From contig JAKCDN010000189.1 in NCBI GenBank assembly GCA_021841795.1, positions 1-6,328 on the forward strand: a stretch of DNA of 6,328 nt. Reading direction: 5' to 3'. The translations under genes and the position numbers were made by a program. The notes under the pieces are model-generated. The model saw only the letters and a program-made list of their open reading frames with translations, was not told the DNA's origin and did no database searches. Shown in pieces: positions 1 through 5,851 of the stretch. The DNA is from Acidobacteriota bacterium (GTDB lineage: Bacteria; Acidobacteriota; Terriglobia; Terriglobales; Acidobacteriaceae). Positions within the stretch are counted from its first letter, which is position 1. Each line of letters starts with the position of its first letter.

Positions 1-420
1 TTGAACGTGCTGATTGCACTGGCCGACCCAGAGCACATTCATCGCCAAAAGGCTGAGCGTTGGTTTCTCTCGGCTGGCAAGGAGGACTGGGGCATCTGCC
101 CGCTGACCGAAGCGGGCTTCATCCGCGTTGTAACGAATCCCGCGATGCGGCCGGCCGCGGTGACGCGGGAGAGAGCGATCGCGATCCTACAAGCTCTCAT
201 GGCGCATCCCGGCTGCCGTTACTGGCCCATTACGAATGCGGAAAGCTGGGTTGCTCTGACGGCACCGTTCGCGTCGCGCATCTCGGGCCACCACCAAGTG
301 GCTGACGCTTATCTGCTGGGGTTGGCTATTAAGAATGACGGCGTCCTGGTGACATTCGATCGCGACCTAAAATACCTGGCCGGGCCGGACTATGCCGACA
401 ACCTTACGATCCTTGCATAG
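1..420 (+). CDS. VapC-family PIN-domain ribonuclease toxin (5' truncated by window edge)
   Basis: This is a PIN-domain endoribonuclease of the VapC type, the toxin half of a type II toxin-antitoxin pair. Such toxins use a cluster of acidic residues to bind Mg2+/Mn2+ and cut RNA. The visible 139 residues open with NVLIALAD, which in this subfamily normally follows an Asp (as in D-x-N-V-L). The TTG at position 1 is therefore most likely an internal Leu codon, and the true start plus the first catalytic Asp lie upstream of the window. The later acidic residues are present: Glu37 in LTEAGF, Asp102 in HHQVADAYLLGLA, and Asp120 in VTFDRDL. The motif FIRVVTNPA is also typical of this group. The gene ends in TAG, 15 bases before the stop of the convergent gene. 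The partner antitoxin is not in the window; VapB genes usually lie just upstream, so it is probably beyond the left edge. The family call is firm. Toxicity and RNA target are not visible in the sequence. Confidence 0.88.
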   Translation: MNVLIALADPEHIHRQKAERWFLSAGKEDWGICPLTEAGFIRVVTNPAMRPAAVTRERAIAILQALMAHPGCRYWPITNAESWVALTAPFASRISGHHQVADAYLLGLAIKNDGVLVTFDRDLKYLAGPDYADNLTILA

Positions 421-435
421 CGTCGAGGGGTCTGC

Positions 436-732
436 TTATACCGTATATGCGCCCACCCGCATCTCTTTTGTGGTCAGCTCATCGCATTGGCGGTCCAGCG
501 TTTCATACGCGCTGTCATGGGCTCTGCGGAAGGCGCGGAAGGCCTCTTCGCTGGTCCAGCGGTCTATGGTGAGGTAGTTGCCCGGAATATAAGCATCGTG
601 GAGCAGCTCTGTGCCTTTGTAGTCAGCCGATGCGCCGAAGAGCTGTGCCCAGGCGCCATCAGGGCGATAAGCTGCCTCAAAGGCAGCCACTTTGTCCTCT
701 GCAATCTCAAACTGCCATATCACCACAAACAT
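436..732 (-). CDS. ABM-domain (antibiotic biosynthesis monooxygenase-like) protein
   Basis: This complete 98-aa protein looks like the antibiotic biosynthesis monooxygenase (ABM) family, small ferredoxin-like folds that pair into a dimeric alpha+beta barrel. The visible pattern fits: an N-terminal strand (MFVVIWQFEI), a helix with the family-like run FEAAYRPDGAW, a strand ending YLTIDRW, a helix SEEAFRAFRRAH, then the helix ending CDELT and a final strand MRVGAYTV. No signal peptide or membrane segment is visible, so it is probably cytoplasmic. The ATG (complement of 730-732) has modest purine-rich sites upstream: GGGA about 4 bases away and AGGA about 10 bases away. The gene stands alone on the minus strand, convergent with vapC and divergent from the oxidoreductase gene. 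Family members include heme-degrading enzymes, quinol monooxygenases and many of unknown function. Nothing here fixes a substrate, so monooxygenase activity should not be assumed. Confidence 0.85.
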   Translation of the reverse strand: MFVVIWQFEIAEDKVAAFEAAYRPDGAWAQLFGASADYKGTELLHDAYIPGNYLTIDRWTSEEAFRAFRRAHDSAYETLDRQCDELTTKEMRVGAYTV

Positions 733-881
733 GCGGTCCCATTCCTGGGTCTATGGTAGCGCAACAGCGGACGAGCCAGAAGGAGGGTATTGCTGGGGCG
801 CAGGCGGGCGGGAGTGGTAGTACCGAATAATGGAATACCGTCTCTTTTCAGAGCGCATACTTAGCTTGGGCTGTACCGTCA

Positions 882-979
882 GGAGTGACCTTCCCCCGGT
901 GGTCTCCCGATAGCCGCTCCGGCTGTTCAGCTTCACAAGCTATTGTTCGCTCAGGGTGTTTTATTGGGTCTGAGGCCCA
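882..979. repeat. Four consecutive small inverted repeats (possible structured leader)
   Basis: Four potential hairpins follow each other. At 882-907, GGA and GACC pair with GGTC and TCC around a 10-base loop, with a 2-base bulge. At 912-924, AGCCG pairs with CGGCT around CTC. At 929-941, AGCTT pairs with AAGCT around CAC. At 965-979, TGGGTC pairs with GGCCCA around TGA, with one G-U pair. The pairings were read directly. Whether the region is transcribed or folds is unknown. The block ends about 130 bases before the oxidoreductase start, so it could be a 5' leader, a small RNA, or chance. Nearby AT-richer sequence (tattgttc at 941-948, tgttttatt at 957-965) follows the third hairpin but is not a clean T-tract. 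Confidence 0.35.
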
Positions 980-1103
980 TGGGAAACTGACCTGTGCGGG
1001 GCTTCGATCGGCGTAGAATTCGGATGGGGATCGATGCATTATCCTGCCACCGAGCTGCGCCGCTGTAATTGTTCCGTGAAGAATGCTTACCACGAATCTA
1101 TGT

Positions 1104-1109
1104 GAGGGA
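1104..1109 (+). promoter_or_regulatory. Ribosome binding site deciding the oxidoreductase start
   Basis: GAGGGA lies 3 bases before the ATG at 1113; counting only GAGG (1104-1107), the spacing is 5 bases. The in-frame ATG at 1083, 30 bases upstream, has only a weak GAAGA-like stretch that nearly abuts it. The protein segment after 1113 (MKARYPGIRITANGNQLVSY) reads as the natural N-terminus of the family, where the first conserved motif comes about 30 residues in. I therefore prefer 1113 over 1083. Confidence 0.6.
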
Positions 1110-1112
1110 TCT

Positions 1113-4100
1113 ATGAAGGCTCGCTATCCTGGCATCCGAATTACCGCGAACGGAAATCAACTGGTTTCGTACCACACGGAAACCCGCATCGCCGACGCAG
1201 GCGTGTTTTATCCGATTACGCCATCGACGGAAGGCGGCGAGCTGTTTCAGCAGGCTTATGCCGAGGGACACCTGAACGTATTCGGTGGCAACACGCTGGC
1301 CATCGAGACGGAGGGCGAACACGCGGCCCAGGGCGGAGCCATTGCGCACTCGGTGTGCGGAAAGCGCGTGGTGAATTTCACGTCAGGTCAGGGTGTTGTC
1401 TACGGGGTGGAGCAGTACTATCACGCGCCGGGCAAAGGCTCGACTATGGTGCTCGAGGTGGGAGCGCGCGCGCTCACCAAGCACGCGCTGAATGTCCACT
1501 GCGGGCACGACGATATTTACGGGGCGCTTGACACGGGCTGGATCATGCTGTTCGGCAAGGATGCGCAGCAGGCCGCAGACCAGGCGCTGATTCTGCGCCG
1601 GGTGACGGAGCTTGCGCTCACGCCGGGCATGAACATTATGGACGGTTTTTTGACGACGCACCTGGAGCGGACTTTCTACAAGCATGAGTCAGAGCTGATT
1701 CGGGAGTTCCTGGGCGCGCCAGATGACATTATCGAGTGCCCGACAGAGGCGCAGCGCACATTGTTCGGGGCCACGCGCCGCCGCGTGCCCAAGATGATGG
1801 ATCTGACCAATCCTGTGCTGCTTGGTCCGGTGCAGAACCAGGAGCACTACATGCAGGGAGTGATCGCGCGGCGAAACAACTTTGCCGAACCGATCCTGAT
1901 GTTCCTGGAAGAGTCCTACAGCAAGTTTGCCGAGCTGACCGGCCGGCGTTATGGCCTGATCAGCGAGCACAAGACGGCGGATGCGGAGACGGTTTTTGTT
2001 TCGTTGGGCTCGGCGGCGGAGAACATCGAAGCGGCGGTTGACTATCTGCGCCAAACGCGGAATGCGAGCGTGGGCTCTGTCCATATCAATGTGATCCGGC
2101 CGTTCCCGCAGGCCGCTCTGGTGAATGCGCTTAAGGGCAAGAAGAACGTAATTATTTTGGAGCGCACCGACGAGCCGCTGGCAGGGGACAATCCGTTGGG
2201 CCGCGACATCCGCACGGCGTTTTCGAAGGCCGTGCAGGGAACCGAGGGCCTGCCTAAGGTTGAACTGGTTCAGGTTCCGCGCTTTTTCGGAGGCTGCTAC
2301 GGGCTGGGCTCGCGCGACTTCCGGCCCGAGCACGTTATCGGCGCCTACGAGTATGCGGCGGAGGGCCGCGCGCGCACGGACGGGAAGACCGCGGCGGAGG
2401 GTGTGAATTACTTTGTCGCGGGAGTCGATCATCCGTACAGCGTGATCGCCGACGAGATGCCGTCGCTGTTGCCCGAGGGCGCGGTGGCGGTTCGGTTCCA
2501 CTCGATTGGCGGATGGGGCGCGATCACAACGGGCAAGAATCTGGGCGCGATTCTGGGCGACCTGAACGATCTGCTTTACGAGCGCGACCATCTGGTGGAC
2601 GAGCTGGGCAATCCCAAGGAAGTGATCCACGTCAGCGCCAATCCGAAGTACGGTTCGGAGAAGAAGGGCGCGCCCACGAGCTACTTTCTGGTAGCGGCAA
2701 AGGAGCGCATCCGGGTGAATTGCGACCTGCGCCATGTGACGGTGGTGCTTTGCTGCGATCCCAAGGCGTTTACGCACACTAACCCGCTGGACGGAATCCA
2801 GGAGGGCGGATGCCTGGTGTGGGAGTCCGACGTGGACGGGGAGCGCGCGTGGCAAAACCTGCCGATCTGGGCGCGGAAGCAGATTATCGAGAAGAAGATT
2901 CGCGTGTTCACGCTGCCAGGCTTCGACATTGCGCGTAAAGCCACAGACCGCGCAGACCTGCAACTGCGCATGCAGGGCAACGCTTTTCTGGGCGCGTTTT
3001 TCGCCGTCAGCACGCTGCTGGCAGAATTCGGCATTACCGCGGAACAGTACCGCGACGTTGTTCTGAAGCAGTATCAGAAGAAGTTCGGCAAGTTCGGCGA
3101 GGCGGTGGTGCAGTCGAACATGGAAGTGATGCTGCAGGGCTTCGAACGGGTGAAGGAGATTGCGATCGGCGCAATCACGGCGGCCGATCGCTCGAGCCTG
3201 CGCGGAGATGCGCTGCTGCCGATATTTGAAGAGGTTGCGGTTCCGGAGTTTGCCGAGGCCGCTTGCAGCACCGGTGCCGGATGCCGTTCGCATGCCGCGC
3301 CGGCCGGGCAGGGACCGCGCGCGCCGATAGCTTCGATCAGCGCATTCGATGCCGAGTTCCGCTCGCACATGGGCTACAACCAGCCGGCCACACCGCTGGC
3401 GGCCATGGGCTTGATCGCCGCGGCTACGGGCGATACGGCTTCGAAGTACGTTGCGCGCCGCGAGACGCCGCTCTACATTCCGGAAAATTGCACGCAGTGC
3501 ATGGAGTGCATCAGCGTGTGTCCGGATACGGCGCTGCCCAACTGCTCGCAGGATCTGAGCACGGTACTCGGCACGGCGGTTATGCGCTATGTTTCCGATC
3601 CGGCGGAGCGCCGCAAGATGCTGGACAAGCTGCCCGAGATCGAGAAGCTCGCGCGGCAGCGGATGCTGGCCGAGATGAAGCAGGGAACGCCGCTGCCGAA
3701 GATCGTGCGCGAAGTGACGGAGAGCGTAGACGGAATCTCAGCTCGGGCCAAGGAAGAGTTCTTCAGCATTATCGCGAAGGTGCCGATGGCGTATCAGAAG
3801 GTCAACGCCATTTTCTCATCGCCGGAGCGCAAGCAGGCCGGCTCGGGCGGCATTTTTTCGATCTTTGTTTCGGATCTGTGCAAGGGGTGCGCGGCCTGCG
3901 TGACGGCTTGCGGCGATCATCAGGCACTGAAGATGGTGCAGGAGACGGAAGATGTGAACGCCGAGCACGAAACGGGAACGGCCTTCCTGGATCTGCTGCC
4001 GGATACTTCGCAGAAGTATCTCGGTCTTTTCAATGGCGCGAATCCCGCTGACTCAAAGACAGCGACCCTGCGCAACATGCTGATGGTGCGGACGAACTAC

Positions 4101-5807
4101 GACGCGCTGGTGTCCGGCGACGGCGCCTGCGCGGGCTGCGGCGAAAAGAGCGTGCTGCGGTCGATTGCGGCGGTTACCGAAGCCTACATGCGCCCGATCT
4201 TCCACGCGAAGAGCGACCGTTTCCTGGCCAAGGCCGGGGAGTTGGAAAAGATCGGCGCCGCGAAGATGGCAGCGCTCAAGGAGAGCAACCCCGCCGAGTA
4301 CGCTCTGCTGCGCCAGACGATCGAGCACACGGTGATGGGTCTGGGCGGCGAAGACGAGAAGGACACGAAGGCGCGCATCGCGGAGTACGAAAAGGAACAC
4401 GGCGCGATCAGCGACGCGCAACTGGCGGAAGCGATTGCCGCGGTGCTGCTGACGGAAGCGTTCAATCACAAGAACCTGCAGCCCATCGACGGACGGCTGG
4501 CCAATGGCATGAGCGTGATGGCAATGGCCGCGCACACGGGCTGCAACACGGTCTACGGATCAACCTCGCCCAACAATCCGCATCCTTATCCCTGGATGAA
4601 TTCGCTCTTCCAGGACGGCATTACGGTGGGTTGGCTGATGGGCGAGAGCTTCATTGTGGATCACGCACGGCGCTCGGTGCTTCCGGAGCGGCTGGCGGAT
4701 GTGGTTCTCGGCGGCAAGGGCGTGAGCGAAGAGCAGTACTATCACTTCACTCACTTCACCGACGCCCTGATGACCGACCAGGAGATCCGCGAGTTGCCGA
4801 AGGTCTGGGTTGTGGGCGGCGACGGTGGCATGGGCGACATCGGCTACCAGAACATGTCGAAGGTGATTCTGCAGAACCGGCCCAATGTGAAGGCGCTGAT
4901 GCTGGATACGCAGGTCTACTCGAACACCGGAGGCCAGAACTCCGATTCGACGCCGATGCTGGGCGGCAACGACATGAACGTCTTCGGTGCTGCGACACAG
5001 GGCAAGAATACAGAGAAGAAAACGGTGGCTGAGACCTTCCTGGCCGGACACGGATCGCCGTTTGTGGCGCAGGTGTCAATGGCCAACGCGCCGAAGCTCT
5101 ATCGCGCCATTCTCGACGGACTGGAGTACCGCGGCACCATGTTCCTGCAGGCCTTTACGACCTGCCAGCCGGAACACGGTGTGGCCGACGACATGGCTCT
5201 GCACCAGGCGCAGCGGGTACGCGATTCGCGCGGCGTTCCGGAGTTTGTCTTCAATCCGCGGCTCGGTGAGAGCTACCAGGAGGCGCTCGACATCAAGGGC
5301 AATCCTTCGATCGATCTGGACTGGTACGAGACCAAATCGAAGGCGACGGGCGAGACCGTTCGCTACACGGTGGCGCACTGGTGCACGACGGAAGCGCGGT
5401 TCCGCAATCATGTGAAGAAGATCAAGCCGGAACAGGCGGAGAAGCTGCTTCCCCTGGACAACATGCTGGTGCGGATTTCGCAGCAGGACGTGGTCTATCG
5501 CTACTACCTGAATCCGGAGCACCGCAGCTTCATTCCCGATTTCGGCGTTTACATTGCAGTGTCGGATGAGGGCGGCAAGAGCACATATTACGCGCTCAGC
5601 CGTCAATTGGTGATGTTCTGCGTAGAGCGGCGCAAGGCGTGGCGGATGCTGCAATCGAAGGCGGGCATTACGAACCGCGAGTACCTGGCGCAGAAGGCGA
5701 TTCTGGCCGACGTCGATGCGGGCAAGATCGCGAAGGAAGAGTTCTTCGCGCATGCGCAGGAGATGCTGGCGGAGAAGCTGGGAAAAGCGGTAATGGCGAA
5801 GGCGTAA
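1113..5807 (+). CDS. Single-chain pyruvate:ferredoxin (2-oxoacid:acceptor) oxidoreductase, expanded form
   Basis: This TPP- and iron-sulfur-dependent cytoplasmic enzyme should oxidatively decarboxylate a 2-oxoacid, most likely pyruvate, with CoA to give acyl-CoA and CO2, passing electrons to ferredoxin or flavodoxin. Positions below count from the ATG at 1113. Domain I (about 1-250) has YPITPST (33-39) with Thr36, EGE with Glu69, and GARALTKH with Arg119. These match Thr31, Glu64 and Arg114 of the Desulfovibrio africanus enzyme at a constant offset of +5. Domain II (about 255-420) includes RTDEPLAGDNPLGRD. The gamma-like domain (about 455-715) starts VRFHSIGGWGAITTGKNL. A low-complexity Ala/Gly/Pro linker (about 716-740) follows. 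The ferredoxin domain has Cys793/796/799/803 and Cys923/926/929/933. The TPP domain has proximal-cluster ligands Cys1006, Cys1009, Cys1144 and Cys1351, plus GDGGMGDIGYQ (1236-1246) and DTQVYSNTGGQ. The length, 1564 aa, compares with about 1170-1230 for classic NifJ-type enzymes; the excess sits in discrete insertions. The gene stands alone, with no ferredoxin gene next to it. The family is certain; the exact 2-oxoacid and electron partner are inferred. The alternative start at 1083 would add 10 residues. Confidence 0.95.
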   Translation: MKARYPGIRITANGNQLVSYHTETRIADAGVFYPITPSTEGGELFQQAYAEGHLNVFGGNTLAIETEGEHAAQGGAIAHSVCGKRVVNFTSGQGVVYGVEQYYHAPGKGSTMVLEVGARALTKHALNVHCGHDDIYGALDTGWIMLFGKDAQQAADQALILRRVTELALTPGMNIMDGFLTTHLERTFYKHESELIREFLGAPDDIIECPTEAQRTLFGATRRRVPKMMDLTNPVLLGPVQNQEHYMQGVIARRNNFAEPILMFLEESYSKFAELTGRRYGLISEHKTADAETVFVSLGSAAENIEAAVDYLRQTRNASVGSVHINVIRPFPQAALVNALKGKKNVIILERTDEPLAGDNPLGRDIRTAFSKAVQGTEGLPKVELVQVPRFFGGCYGLGSRDFRPEHVIGAYEYAAEGRARTDGKTAAEGVNYFVAGVDHPYSVIADEMPSLLPEGAVAVRFHSIGGWGAITTGKNLGAILGDLNDLLYERDHLVDELGNPKEVIHVSANPKYGSEKKGAPTSYFLVAAKERIRVNCDLRHVTVVLCCDPKAFTHTNPLDGIQEGGCLVWESDVDGERAWQNLPIWARKQIIEKKIRVFTLPGFDIARKATDRADLQLRMQGNAFLGAFFAVSTLLAEFGITAEQYRDVVLKQYQKKFGKFGEAVVQSNMEVMLQGFERVKEIAIGAITAADRSSLRGDALLPIFEEVAVPEFAEAACSTGAGCRSHAAPAGQGPRAPIASISAFDAEFRSHMGYNQPATPLAAMGLIAAATGDTASKYVARRETPLYIPENCTQCMECISVCPDTALPNCSQDLSTVLGTAVMRYVSDPAERRKMLDKLPEIEKLARQRMLAEMKQGTPLPKIVREVTESVDGISARAKEEFFSIIAKVPMAYQKVNAIFSSPERKQAGSGGIFSIFVSDLCKGCAACVTACGDHQALKMVQETEDVNAEHETGTAFLDLLPDTSQKYLGLFNGANPADSKTATLRNMLMVRTNYDALVSGDGACAGCGEKSVLRSIAAVTEAYMRPIFHAKSDRFLAKAGELEKIGAAKMAALKESNPAEYALLRQTIEHTVMGLGGEDEKDTKARIAEYEKEHGAISDAQLAEAIAAVLLTEAFNHKNLQPIDGRLANGMSVMAMAAHTGCNTVYGSTSPNNPHPYPWMNSLFQDGITVGWLMGESFIVDHARRSVLPERLADVVLGGKGVSEEQYYHFTHFTDALMTDQEIRELPKVWVVGGDGGMGDIGYQNMSKVILQNRPNVKALMLDTQVYSNTGGQNSDSTPMLGGNDMNVFGAATQGKNTEKKTVAETFLAGHGSPFVAQVSMANAPKLYRAILDGLEYRGTMFLQAFTTCQPEHGVADDMALHQAQRVRDSRGVPEFVFNPRLGESYQEALDIKGNPSIDLDWYETKSKATGETVRYTVAHWCTTEARFRNHVKKIKPEQAEKLLPLDNMLVRISQQDVVYRYYLNPEHRSFIPDFGVYIAVSDEGGKSTYYALSRQLVMFCVERRKAWRMLQSKAGITNREYLAQKAILADVDAGKIAKEEFFAHAQEMLAEKLGKAVMAKA

Positions 5808-5825
5808 GATCGCGCGGACGTGGAC

Positions 5826-5851
5826 TGACCGGCCGGATTACAGGCCGGTCA
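5826..5851. terminator. Hairpin between convergent genes, probable bidirectional terminator
   Basis: TGACCGGCC (5826-5834) pairs perfectly with GGCCGGTCA (5843-5851) around the 8-base loop GGATTACA. It starts 18 bases after the oxidoreductase stop, and its right arm includes the stop codon of the convergent peptidase gene (complement of 5849-5851). Eight of the nine pairs in the central stem are strong or adjacent to G-C pairs, so the fold should be stable. No T-tract follows on either strand (atcttgcgt to the right on the plus strand; agtccacgtc on the minus strand). It is therefore not a textbook intrinsic terminator, though its place between two convergent stops supports a termination or 3'-end-protection role. 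Confidence 0.55.

Larger units (their letters stand above)
733..1112. other. Intergenic region between divergent genes, with a run of small inverted repeats
   Basis: About 380 bases separate the start of the ABM-like gene from the start of the oxidoreductase gene. Open frames here (for example 848-1093 on the minus strand) show no recognisable protein family and no good ribosome binding site, so I call no gene. The region must hold the promoters of both genes. The best -10-like hexamer for the rightward gene is TAGAAT at 1014-1019, but no convincing -35 lies 16-18 bases upstream (CTGACC at 987-992 would leave a 21-base spacer), so I do not call a promoter. The notable content is a series of inverted repeats at 882-907, 912-924, 929-941 and 965-979. 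On the minus strand, 842-853 can also form a weak 4-bp hairpin with a GAAA loop. Confidence 0.7.

Noticed and set aside
437..447. Palindrome TATAC-C-GTATA at the 3' end of the ABM-like gene, between convergent genes
   Set aside because: The 5-bp AT-rich stem with a one-base loop cannot form a stable terminator hairpin. It mostly lies within the coding end of the gene.
781..864. A strong AGGAGG at 781-786 followed 3 bases later by TTG and a 24-codon frame ending TAG at 862
   Set aside because: The spacing is short, the start is TTG, and the peptide (rich in Arg, Gly and Val) has no recognisable feature. A G-rich stretch can produce such a match by chance.
1014..1019. TAGAAT as a -10 element for the oxidoreductase promoter
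   Set aside because: No matching -35 hexamer lies at 16-18 bases and there is no extended -10 TG, so the hexamer alone is not enough to call a promoter.
948..1025. Fragmentary resemblance to a TPP riboswitch (GGGTG, CTGAGG, CCC, GACCTG and GCGTAG in the usual order) upstream of a TPP-dependent enzyme
   Set aside because: The core GGAUAAU-type stretch before GCGUAG is missing, CTGAGA is changed to CTGAGG, and the helix partners do not pair properly. TPP riboswitches also normally control thiamine synthesis or transport, not TPP enzymes. An Rfam covariance search for the TPP family would settle it.
848..1093. An 81-codon minus-strand frame in the intergenic region
   Set aside because: There is no family resemblance and no clear ribosome binding site. 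It overlaps the inverted-repeat block and the start of the oxidoreductase gene.
1689..3368. A 559-codon open frame on the minus strand inside the oxidoreductase gene
   Set aside because: It lies wholly antisense to a gene with clear family motifs. Its product is an Arg/His/Leu/Ala-rich composition with no recognisable motif, as expected from the complement of GC-rich coding sequence.
4742..4759. Perfect tandem 9-base repeat (TCACTTCAC twice) giving HFTHFT in the oxidoreductase
   Set aside because: It is short, in frame and in a plausible structured part of the TPP domain. It is most likely ordinary coding sequence and not a repeat element.
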